5,986 bases of DNA from assembly GCA_013298205.1 (NCBI GenBank), contig JAAFJZ010000171.1:1-5986 (forward strand). Reading direction: 5' to 3'. This DNA is from Cytophagales bacterium (GTDB lineage Bacteria > Bacteroidota > Bacteroidia > Cytophagales > UBA9547). Shown here piece after piece: positions 1 to 5,986 of the stretch. Every line of letters starts with the position of its first letter. Position 1 is the first letter of the stretch. A program made the position numbers and the translations under genes. The notes under the pieces are model-generated. The model was not told the origin of the DNA. It saw nothing but the letters and a program-made list of their open reading frames with translations, and made no database searches.

Positions 1-2824
1 ACAACAATGTAACTACTACAAGTAAAACAGTAAGCGCAGTTACAACCGTACGACTAAATGTATTGTTTAACGAAGTATTGAGCACTTGAGCCAAATCCAT
101 TTTTGGATTTTCACTCATTGTTTCTCTAACCCTATCAAATACAACCACAGTATCATTTATCGAATAACCTACAATGGTAAGAATAGCCGCTACAAATATT
201 TGATCTACCTCAAGATTCATACCAAATAAACCAGCGATAGAATAAAGAGCGATTACCACCAAAGCATCGTGTATCAAAGCGACTACACCACCCAAACCAA
301 ATTGCCATTTTCTAAAACGTACGAATACGTATAGAAATATGCCTGCTAATGAAAGCAACAAAGACCAATAAGAAGTGTAAATAATATCATCGGCTATGGT
401 CGCTCCTACTTTTGATGAACCCATAATTTCAAATCCTTTTTGGTATTTTGAAATCCCTTCACGCAGTTTGGTTTCTACCATACCATCGGCTTCGGTACTC
501 TCATCTCCGACCAAATAACTGGTTGTTACTTTTATTTGATTGCTAGAACCAAAAGATTTCACTTCCAAACCTTTGTTGTCAAAGCCATCTGCTAAGAAAG
601 TTCTGATATCTGAAGCCACTACAGGTTGTTCAAATTTCACAATGTAACTTCTACCACCTTTGAAATCAACACCCAAATTTAGTCCACCTTGTAAAGCAAT
701 ACTAACCAAGCCTAATGTTATTACAACTCCTGAAATGATGTAAGCAAGCTTTCTTTTGCCTATCAAATCCCATTTGGTATTGGAGAAGACATTTTTAGAA
801 AACGCAGTAAAGAAACTGATATTTGGTTTTTCAGAATTACCAATTAAGAAAACTAAAATTTCTTTAGAGATAAATACAGAAGTAAAGAATGAAGTAAAAA
901 TACCCAAAATTAAGGTAATCGCAAATCCTTTTACCGGGCCAGAACCTAAATAATACAATATAATACCTACAATTAAGGTCGTAACATTTGAGTCAAAAAT
1001 AGAGCTGAAAGCTTTGTCATAACCTAATTTGATGGCTTGAATCACAGACTTTCCTTGGTTTAACTCTTCACGAATACGCTCAAAAATAAGTACGTTTGCA
1101 TCTACCGCCATACCAATCGTAAGCACGATACCCGCTATACCTGGCAAAGTCAATACGGCATTAAGTTGTGCCAAAATACCTGTAAGGAAGAATACGTTGA
1201 ATAATAAAGCTAAATTGGCTACTGCACCTCCTTTATTATAGTACATAAACATAAATATCACCACGATAAGAAACCCTGCTAAAGACGAAATCAAACCTTG
1301 GCTTATCGCTTCTTTACCTAAGTTTGGACCTACAATGGCTTCTTCTACGATACGAATCGGAGCAGGAAGTTTACCTGCTTTTAAAACGTTTGCTAAATCT
1401 TTCGCTTCCTCAATTGTAAAGCTTCCTGAAATATTTGAGCTTCCATTCGGAATTTCATTTTGAACCGTTGGAGCAGAATATACATAACCATCTAAAACAA
1501 TCGCTACTTTACGACCGATATTATCTGCTGTAAGTCTTTTCCATTTTCTAGCACCAGAGCTATTCATTTTCATCGAAACGCCTGGTTTTCCTTCAGCTAT
1601 ATCAAGCATTGCATCGGTTACCACATCTCCTTCTACTGGAGCTTTGTTATCTCTAGCCGTTCTGATAGGATAATATTCGATATATTCTTTTCCATCATCA
1701 CCGAGCTGAGCTTTTACACCCCAAATAAATTTGGTATTAGAGGGGAAAATAGATTTTACATCAGGGTCATTAAACGCTTTGCTGATTCTAGCTGTGTCTT
1801 TTACTTCATAAACCAATGAATATTGGGAGCGCAACTGGCGGAAAATAACAGAAACTTTACCAGAAAGAGAATCGCTTTTGGTGGTATCGGCTGAGGTTTT
1901 TAGCAATGAATCAATTCCTGCACTTGGTTTGCTCACACCCGCAAGACCTTCTGTAAGTGCATCTGCATCGCTTTTTGTTGCCGTATCTTTTTTAACTTTT
2001 GATTCTAGTGTTTTCAATTGATTTTCGGCATCTTCACGAGCAGCAAGTATTTTATCTGCTTCTTGAAGGTAAGGAAAATACTCTTCTTCTTTCCAAACTT
2101 CCCAGAATTCTAACTTTGCAGCTCCTTGTAAAAGTTTGCGCACACGCATAGGGTTATCTACACCTGGAAGCTCTAATTGAATTCTACCTGTACCTTTAAG
2201 TTTTTGGATATTGGGTTGGGTTACACCAAATTTATCAATCCTAGCTCTCAAAATCTCAAAAGAACGGTCTATAGAACCTTCTATTTCTTCATTGATTATT
2301 TTCAAAACTTCATCATCGGTAGAAGTAAGGTTAATTTTGCCTTTGTTTGAAGTGTTTGAGAAATAAGTAGCCAAAGGTTTATCGGTTCCGATTTCTTTGT
2401 AAGCAGCATAAAACAAGTTCAAAAATTTATCTTGGCTATTGATTTGTGCTTTTTGGGCATTGGCAATGGCTTGGTTAAATTTTGAATCGTTTGAGTTGGC
2501 AGCCATCGCACGGATAATTTCTACTGGGGAAACTTCCAATACTACGTGCATACCTCCTTGCAAATCGAGACCCAATTGAAGCTCCTGCTCTCTTATTTCT
2601 TTATAGGTGTATTTGATACCAATCACATCTACCACAGGTTCAGTATAAACTGAATCTAGGTAAATTTGCTTTTTGGCATAATCTACATTTCCTTTTGCAT
2701 CGGTGGCAAAATCAGTCGCATCGTTTTGCACAGATCTTGAAATCCATGAAAACGATAAAAAATAAATTGATAACAAAGCAATCAGCCCTGAAAGGACTAA
2801 AATGCCATAACGGTTTTTTAACAT
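1..2824 (-). CDS. secDF: Fused protein translocase subunit SecDF, C-terminus cut by window edge
   Basis: This is an inner-membrane accessory subunit of the Sec translocon. In the family it uses the proton motive force to pull exported proteins out of SecYEG on the periplasmic side. The frame is open from an ATG at 2824 to the left edge (941 residues visible). Seen in order: an N-terminal membrane segment (about 6-26); the SecD motif LGLDLQGG (84-91); a large periplasmic P1 region with a charged, low-complexity insert (about 257-322); SecD membrane helices (about 511-655) with VDANVLIFER (574-583); then the SecF half, with a helix at about 692-711, GVDFKGG (718-724), further helices from about 815, and NDTVVVFDRVRE (890-901). 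D575 and D891/R898 lie in the conserved transmembrane motifs linked to proton movement. SecD and SecF are separate genes in E. coli; the fusion is usual in Bacteroidota. The last SecF helix is only begun, so perhaps 30-60 residues are missing. No Shine-Dalgarno sequence is visible; the start is preceded by A/T-rich sequence. No frameshift was found when the frame was followed through. Confidence 0.97.
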   Translation of the reverse strand, partial: MLKNRYGILVLSGLIALLSIYFLSFSWISRSVQNDATDFATDAKGNVDYAKKQIYLDSVYTEPVVDVIGIKYTYKEIREQELQLGLDLQGGMHVVLEVSPVEIIRAMAANSNDSKFNQAIANAQKAQINSQDKFLNLFYAAYKEIGTDKPLATYFSNTSNKGKINLTSTDDEVLKIINEEIEGSIDRSFEILRARIDKFGVTQPNIQKLKGTGRIQLELPGVDNPMRVRKLLQGAAKLEFWEVWKEEEYFPYLQEADKILAAREDAENQLKTLESKVKKDTATKSDADALTEGLAGVSKPSAGIDSLLKTSADTTKSDSLSGKVSVIFRQLRSQYSLVYEVKDTARISKAFNDPDVKSIFPSNTKFIWGVKAQLGDDGKEYIEYYPIRTARDNKAPVEGDVVTDAMLDIAEGKPGVSMKMNSSGARKWKRLTADNIGRKVAIVLDGYVYSAPTVQNEIPNGSSNISGSFTIEEAKDLANVLKAGKLPAPIRIVEEAIVGPNLGKEAISQGLISSLAGFLIVVIFMFMYYNKGGAVANLALLFNVFFLTGILAQLNAVLTLPGIAGIVLTIGMAVDANVLIFERIREELNQGKSVIQAIKLGYDKAFSSIFDSNVTTLIVGIILYYLGSGPVKGFAITLILGIFTSFFTSVFISKEILVFLIGNSEKPNISFFTAFSKNVFSNTKWDLIGKRKLAYIISGVVITLGLVSIALQGGLNLGVDFKGGRSYIVKFEQPVVASDIRTFLADGFDNKGLEVKSFGSSNQIKVTTSYLVGDESTEADGMVETKLREGISKYQKGFEIMGSSKVGATIADDIIYTSYWSLLLSLAGIFLYVFVRFRKWQFGLGGVVALIHDALVVIALYSIAGLFGMNLEVDQIFVAAILTIVGYSINDTVVVFDRVRETMSENPKMDLAQVLNTSLNNTFSRTVVTALTVLLVVVTLL

Positions 2825-2891
2825 TTTAAATTTTGATTAAATAAGAATTGAAATTGAATTAATGAATAAAGTAAAAAAAGAAATGGCGAAT

Positions 2892-3263
2892 CTAAGGTGC
2901 GTTAGGCAACGTGAGCCACTTAATAATTTGTAAAATGTGGGTCGTAACGGGAACTGATGTTTGGTAAATCGTTTGAAAAAAGATAGATGTTTTAAAAAAA
3001 ACTTGATGGTAAGTTGTGAAAAAATAAAATTTATTGAAAAGAAAATGGGTTTGTGAAGACCCTACATATTGCCCTAAAACTAGTTTAGTTTCGGTTTCTT
3101 CATCGCAAGCATTTGAATGTTTTTTAAGTTGTTTTGAAGTGGTAAACTTTTTATCTTTCTGAACTTTAAAGCTTTTATGTGTTTGCCCAGCCAAAGCCAA
3201 ATGTGTTGTCAAGAGCAAAGCTCCGATAACCACAACCCATAATTTAGTTCTCTTTTTGTTCAT
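2892..3263 (-). CDS. Small secreted hypothetical protein, Phe-rich C-terminal half
   Basis: I do not recognise this 123-residue protein. It starts at an ATG and has a convincing type I signal peptide: basic MNKKRTK, a hydrophobic core at about 8-22, and an ALA site giving likely cleavage after A25. The mature part begins with a lysine-rich stretch (about 30-48), then an acidic patch DEETET (54-59) following the only cysteine (C53). A segment at 74-96 holds nine phenylalanines, and the protein ends in LTLPNAP. The hydrophobic, Phe/Tyr-rich part is too broken by polar residues to be a clear membrane helix. It lies 67 bases upstream of secDF on the same strand with no terminator visible between them, so co-transcription is possible. 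The signal peptide, the ATG and a promoter-like sequence upstream argue that it is a real gene and not a chance reading frame. Function is unknown; any link to export through SecDF would be inference from position only. Confidence 0.7.
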   Translation of the reverse strand: MNKKRTKLWVVVIGALLLTTHLALAGQTHKSFKVQKDKKFTTSKQLKKHSNACDEETETKLVLGQYVGSSQTHFLFNKFYFFTTYHQVFFKTSIFFQTIYQTSVPVTTHILQIIKWLTLPNAP

Positions 3264-3311
3264 TGCAATCTATTCTTCTCAGCAAATGAAGAACGTTTTT
3301 TAATTAAGGTG

Positions 3312-3350
3312 CAATATTATCATTATATATGTATAAAAGCAAATGCAAAA
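3312..3350 (-). promoter_or_regulatory. Candidate promoter for the small secreted protein gene
   Basis: Read on the minus strand, two overlapping promoter-like arrangements occur about 50-85 bases before the ATG at 3263. One is Bacteroidota-like: TTTG (3340-3343), 20 bases, then TAATATTG (3312-3319), one mismatch from TAnnTTTG. The other resembles the classical sigma-70 form: TTTTGC (3345-3350), 17 bases, then TATAAT (3322-3327). In so AT-rich a stretch either could be chance; the Bacteroidota form is the more likely functional one. Confidence 0.35.
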
Positions 3351-3394
3351 TATCGAATCACTTTGAGAATAGTAAAAATGATTTTGAATAAAAA

Positions 3395-4279
3395 TTAATC
3401 CATAAAAATTTGCGTATTGGGAAGTGCGATGTATAAATCTTTTTTCCATTTCGGAGAAAGAGCATTGCCCACCAAATTCAATATTTTTAAATTTTTTAAC
3501 AATAAAATCTCTTTTGGCAAATCTGTAATGGAATTTAAAGATAGATCTAAAACCTCTAAATTTTTACATTTTCCTATCTCTTTGCTAATTAAACAAATTT
3601 CATTAGATCTCAAATATAAATACTTTAGGAATTCTAATTTACCAATTTCATCAGGAACTTCTTTAATTTGATTTTTATTCAAATTTATATCTAAAAGGTA
3701 TTTCATTTCTTGCAGCCCATTATTCATATCTAATAGTCTATTGCTACTCAAATCTAAATGTAATAAACCATTAAAACTTTTACATTCTACAGGAAGGTGT
3801 TCAAATTTATTATTAAACAAAACCAACTTGGTTAAATTAACCATTTCTTTAGATTCAATAGGCATTTTAGACAATATTTTTGAGCTAAAATCGGCACATA
3901 ACACCAATTCGGGTTCATAATGCGCTTTATTTATATCGTAACATTCTCGGGTGCAATATTTATCTAAATAAGAAATGGAATTAATATAGCCCAAATCTAA
4001 AGCAGTTTTTAAGTCAAAGCAAAGTTCTGTACTTTCATAACCCATATTTGCAGAAAGTCTTAACTTAGCGACAGCTCTTTGGTAATAGGCTTCTGAATTA
4101 TTATTTTCTAAACCGACTACTGAAGTAAAATCACTTATGGCATCAATGTACTCTTTTTGTTTTAAATGTTCTAATCCCAAGGCAAACCACTCTTTAGAAT
4201 TTTTTTGTGCAAATGATTTGTTGCTGAGTATAAAAGTGAAGCAAAGAAAAAGTGTAAATATTTTTATTTGGTTACTCAA
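3395..4279 (-). CDS. Exported TPR and leucine-rich-repeat protein (TTG start)
   Basis: A 294-residue protein, probably secreted or periplasmic, acting through protein-protein contacts; its partner is unknown. Residues 1-24 form a signal peptide (hydrophobic core about 7-18, SFA then Q25). Residues about 27-75 resemble a TPR helical pair (WFALGLEHLKQKEYIDAISD, then an EAYYQRAVAKLRL helix). A cysteine-containing linker follows (C87, C109, C113, C128). From 149 there are six leucine-rich repeats with an exact 23-residue period, starting at 149, 172, 195, 218, 241 and 264. They match the LxxLxLxxNxLxxLPxxI pattern, and the last runs into a typical closing segment (ALPNTQIF). The start codon is TTG: an in-frame TAA lies just upstream, no ATG lies between it and the TTG, and the next internal Met (M79) would delete the signal peptide. 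The gene is divergent from rpmE2 and 131 bases upstream of the small secreted protein gene. Combined TPR/LRR exported proteins are common in Bacteroidota, but no specific function can be assigned. Confidence 0.88.
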   Translation of the reverse strand: MSNQIKIFTLFLCFTFILSNKSFAQKNSKEWFALGLEHLKQKEYIDAISDFTSVVGLENNNSEAYYQRAVAKLRLSANMGYESTELCFDLKTALDLGYINSISYLDKYCTRECYDINKAHYEPELVLCADFSSKILSKMPIESKEMVNLTKLVLFNNKFEHLPVECKSFNGLLHLDLSSNRLLDMNNGLQEMKYLLDINLNKNQIKEVPDEIGKLEFLKYLYLRSNEICLISKEIGKCKNLEVLDLSLNSITDLPKEILLLKNLKILNLVGNALSPKWKKDLYIALPNTQIFMD

Positions 4280-4312
4280 AGTTGATTTTAGAATTTAATA
4301 TTTAAAACGAAT

Positions 4313-4320
4313 CAAAGTTT
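4313..4320 (-). promoter_or_regulatory. Weak -7 promoter candidate for the LRR gene
   Basis: On the minus strand AAACTTTG lies about 34 bases before the TTG start and matches TAnnTTTG except at its first base. No good -33 TTG element is visible about 20 bases further upstream, where the sequence is nearly all A and T. The position is right for a short leader, but the match alone is weak. Confidence 0.25.
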
Positions 4321-4378
4321 TAAAAGTCTATAAAAATAAATAAATAATTGTATAAATTTAAAAAAAATAAGAACGCAA

Positions 4379-4410
4379 TTTTACTTAACAATAAAATTTT
4401 ATTAGCTTTG
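4379..4410 (+). promoter_or_regulatory. Bacteroidota-type promoter for rpmE2
   Basis: TAGCTTTG (4403-4410) is an exact match to the -7 consensus TAnnTTTG of the Bacteroidota primary sigma factor. It lies 39 bases before the rpmE2 ATG, which would give a leader of roughly 30 bases. The -33 region about 20 bases upstream reads TTTTAC (4379-4384), a poor match to TTTG. An A-rich tract at about 4360-4370 lies further upstream and could act as an UP-like element. No Shine-Dalgarno sequence occurs in the leader, as is common in this phylum. Confidence 0.65.
4390..4403. repeat. 14-base perfect palindrome in the rpmE2 promoter spacer
   Basis: AATAAAATTTTATT is a perfect inverted repeat with no spacer. 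It sits between the -33 and -7 regions of the rpmE2 promoter and touches the first base of the -7 element. The position would suit a repressor operator, but the sequence is pure A/T in a very A/T-rich region, so chance is a fair explanation. It does not resemble a known Zur box. Confidence 0.35.
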
Positions 4411-4449
4411 CAGTCCAATTTGAAAATATATACCCTAAAGCAATCATAA

Positions 4450-4698
4450 ATGAAAGCAAATACTCACCCGAAATACGAATATGTAGTTTTTGAAGATACA
4501 TCTTGCGGATTCAAATTTTTAACTAAATCTACTAAAACTTCAAGAGAAACAACCGTTTTTGAAGATGGGAATACTTATCCTGTAATCAAAATAGAGGTTA
4601 GTTCTGCTTCTCACCCTTTTTACACAGGTAAAAAGATGTTTTTGGACACAGCGGGTCGTGTGGAGAAATTCAACAAAAAATACGCTGCAAAAAAATAA
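4450..4698 (+). CDS. rpmE2: 50S ribosomal protein L31, type B (zinc-free form)
   Basis: An 82-residue complete protein, a component of the large ribosomal subunit at the bridge between subunits near the central protuberance. It shows the hallmark type B L31 sequence: an N-terminal HPKYEYVVFEDTS, FLTKSTKTS, the family signature VSSASHPFYTGKK at about 51-63, and DTAGRVEKFNKKY near the end, with a basic tail. Length fits the type B family. There is only one cysteine (C19) and no CxxC pair, so it should not bind the zinc ion that the other L31 type holds. It stands alone as a transcription unit, divergent from the LRR gene and convergent with dnaK, with its own promoter match and a strong terminator 23 bases after its stop. 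In organisms with two L31 genes the zinc-free copy is often under Zur control; whether a second copy exists here cannot be seen. Confidence 0.97.
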   Translation: MKANTHPKYEYVVFEDTSCGFKFLTKSTKTSRETTVFEDGNTYPVIKIEVSSASHPFYTGKKMFLDTAGRVEKFNKKYAAKK

Positions 4699-4721
4699 TT
4701 TTTTTTGAAATCTCTATAAAT

Positions 4722-4748
4722 AAAAAAAGCCCGATTAGGGCTTTTTTT
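4722..4748. terminator. Bidirectional intrinsic terminator between rpmE2 and dnaK
   Basis: A hairpin with arms AAAAAAAGCCC and GGGCTTTTTTT (11 perfect pairs, G/C core of four) around the five-base loop GATTA. On the plus strand it ends in seven T's after the rpmE2 stop. Because the left arm opens with seven A's, the minus-strand RNA also ends in a U run, so it can terminate dnaK as well. This is the usual arrangement for two convergent genes. Confidence 0.92.
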
Positions 4749-4761
4749 ATGGACTTATGTT

Positions 4762-4804
4762 TTAAATACCTGAAAGTCTTATTTTGAAACTTTCAGGTAT
4801 TTAA
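4762..4804. repeat. Long inverted repeat (16-bp stem) just after dnaK
   Basis: The arms TTAAATACCTGAAAGT (4762-4777) and ACTTTCAGGTATTTAA (4789-4804) pair perfectly around an 11-base loop. It begins seven bases after the dnaK stop codon. It has no T run directly after it on either strand, so it is not a textbook intrinsic terminator; the A/T-tailed terminator at 4722-4748 comes next in the dnaK direction. It could be a dnaK mRNA 3' stabilising hairpin, a second terminator, or a dispersed intergenic repeat. Confidence 0.85.
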
Positions 4805-4811
4805 GGTAAGA

Positions 4812-5986
4812 TTATTTTTTACCCATTTCTTCGTAATCTACATCTGTAACATCAGATTCTGCATTTTGTGCCTGATTTGTACCTTCAGAAGGATTAGCTC
4901 CTTGAGTTTGTTCGTTTGTAGCGGCATACATTTCTTGAGAAGCGGCTTGCCAAGCTGCGTTCAGTTTTTCCATTGAGGCATCAATAGCAAGCAAATCTTT
5001 GGCTTGGTGTGCACTACGCAATTCATTCAAAGCTGCATTGATAGCTGTTTTATTGCCTTCGGAAAGCTTTTCTCCAAATTCTTTAAGCTGTTTGTCAGTT
5101 TGGAAAATCAAAGAATCGGCTGTATTTAATTTTTCAACGATTTCCTTTTCTTTTTTATCTGAATCTTGATTGGCTTGCGCTTCTTGCTTCATTTTTTCAA
5201 TTTCAGCATCTGTAAGTCCTGAAGAAGCTTCAATTCTGATTTTTTGCTCTTTGCCTGTTCCTTTATCTTTAGCAGAAACACTTAAAATCCCATTAGCATC
5301 TATATCAAACGTAACTTCTACTTGAGGTACGCCTCTTTGTGCTGGCATGATGCCATCCAAATGGAATCTTCCAATTGTCCTATTGTCTTTTGCCATAGAC
5401 CTTTCACCTTGCAAAACATGAAGTTCTACAGATGGTTGATTGTCTGATGCGGTAGAGAAAGTTTCAGATTTTCTTGTAGGAATGGTTGTATTTGACTCGA
5501 TTAATTTTGTCATCACACCACCCATGGTTTCGATACCCAAAGAAAGAGGAGTAACATCAAGCAAGAGTACATCTTTTACTTCACCTGTAAGTACACCACC
5601 TTGAATAGCAGCTCCAATCGCCACCACTTCATCAGGATTTACGCCTTTTGATGGTTTTTTATTGAAAAACTTCTCTACTTCTTCTTGTATTTTAGGTATC
5701 CTTGTAGAACCTCCTACTAAAATTACTTCATCAATTTCAGAAAGATTTAAACCTGAATTTTTTAATGCTCTTTTGCATGGCTCCAAAGACCTTTGTACCA
5801 AATCATCACACATTTGCTCAAATTTTGCTCTAGTAAGCTTGCGAACTAAATGTTTTGGCATACCATTTACTGGCATGATATATGGCAAATTGATTTCTGT
5901 TTCTTGTGAAGAAGAAAGCTCAATTTTTGCTTTCTCGGCAGCTTCTTTCAATCTTTGAAGTGCCATTGGGTCTTTGCGAAGGTCAA
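4812..5986 (-). CDS. dnaK: Chaperone protein DnaK (Hsp70), C-terminal 390 residues
   Basis: Cytoplasmic ATP-dependent chaperone that binds exposed hydrophobic segments of unfolded proteins, working with DnaJ and GrpE. The frame stays open to the right edge: DLRKDP precedes the first visible Met, as in the family's conserved region, so that Met is internal and about 245 N-terminal residues are missing compared with the usual length near 635. In the visible fragment, residues 1-135 are the last part of the ATPase domain, with ILVGGSTRIPKIQ (88-100) and GVNPDEVVAIGAAIQGG (114-130) near the nucleotide. The interdomain linker DVLLLD is at 138-143. The substrate-binding beta domain follows (about 144-258; TPLSLGIETMGG, VLQGER, VTFDIDANGI, VSAKDKGTGKEQ), then the helical lid (about 259-355). 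A Gln/Asn-rich flexible tail ends in the acidic DVTDVDYEEMGKK. The gene is convergent with rpmE2. Its promoter and any heat-shock control lie outside the window. Confidence 0.98.
   Translation of the reverse strand, partial: DLRKDPMALQRLKEAAEKAKIELSSSQETEINLPYIMPVNGMPKHLVRKLTRAKFEQMCDDLVQRSLEPCKRALKNSGLNLSEIDEVILVGGSTRIPKIQEEVEKFFNKKPSKGVNPDEVVAIGAAIQGGVLTGEVKDVLLLDVTPLSLGIETMGGVMTKLIESNTTIPTRKSETFSTASDNQPSVELHVLQGERSMAKDNRTIGRFHLDGIMPAQRGVPQVEVTFDIDANGILSVSAKDKGTGKEQKIRIEASSGLTDAEIEKMKQEAQANQDSDKKEKEIVEKLNTADSLIFQTDKQLKEFGEKLSEGNKTAINAALNELRSAHQAKDLLAIDASMEKLNAAWQAASQEMYAATNEQTQGANPSEGTNQAQNAESDVTDVDYEEMGKK

Noticed and set aside
756..953. Plus-strand open frame of 65 codons
   Set aside because: Lies wholly antisense inside the secDF coding region, whose reading frame is strongly conserved; no promoter or family resemblance.
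3417..3671. Plus-strand open frame of 84 codons
   Set aside because: Antisense to the LRR repeats; its open frame follows from the repetitive Leu/Asn codons on the other strand.
4689..4706. A7-TAA-T8 stretch at the rpmE2 stop as a terminator
   Set aside because: It has no G/C pairs and would form a very weak hairpin; the G/C-cored hairpin at 4722-4748 is the credible terminator.
5662..5958. Plus-strand open frame of 98 codons
   Set aside because: Antisense to the conserved dnaK ATPase region; a shadow frame.
5964..5966. Met at 5966 as the dnaK start
   Set aside because: The frame continues upstream with DLRKDP, which is conserved DnaK sequence, so this Met is internal and the gene is cut by the window edge.
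1..5986. CRISPR array, tRNA/rRNA, insertion sequence, toxin-antitoxin or defence genes
   Set aside because: No spaced direct repeats, cloverleaf-like sequence, transposase motif or defence-type domain was seen on either strand; nearly all sequence is accounted for by the listed genes.

Overview
The window is AT-rich and looks like chromosomal DNA of a Bacteroidota bacterium, most likely from the Cytophagia/Flavobacteriia side; the exact lineage is a guess. The reasons are a fused SecD-SecF protein, a zinc-free type B ribosomal protein L31, a DnaK with an acidic DVDYEE-type tail, no Shine-Dalgarno sequences, and a TAnnTTTG promoter motif of the kind used by the Bacteroidota housekeeping sigma factor.

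Layout from left to right. Positions 1-2824 (minus strand) hold nearly all of secDF, a fused Sec translocase accessory subunit whose C-terminus runs off the left edge. Positions 2892-3263 (minus) encode an unrecognised 123-residue secreted protein, 67 bases upstream of secDF. Positions 3395-4279 (minus) encode an exported TPR plus leucine-rich-repeat protein that starts with TTG. A 170-base AT-rich divergent intergenic region follows. Positions 4450-4698 (plus) hold rpmE2 for ribosomal protein L31, behind a good promoter match. A bidirectional intrinsic terminator (4722-4748) and a separate 16-bp-stem inverted repeat (4762-4804) separate it from the convergent dnaK. Positions 4812-5986 (minus) carry the C-terminal 390 residues of dnaK, whose N-terminus lies beyond the right edge.

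Together this is mostly housekeeping: protein export (SecDF), folding (DnaK) and translation (L31). Between these sit two lineage-type genes for exported proteins (LRR/TPR and the small Phe-rich protein). The three left-hand minus-strand genes could be partly co-transcribed, since no terminator is visible between them, although a promoter candidate precedes the small gene. I see no mobile element, CRISPR array, tRNA, rRNA or defence system, and no convincing sign of a new multi-gene system. The items most worth checking are the small secreted protein, the TTG start of the LRR gene, and the long hairpin after dnaK.
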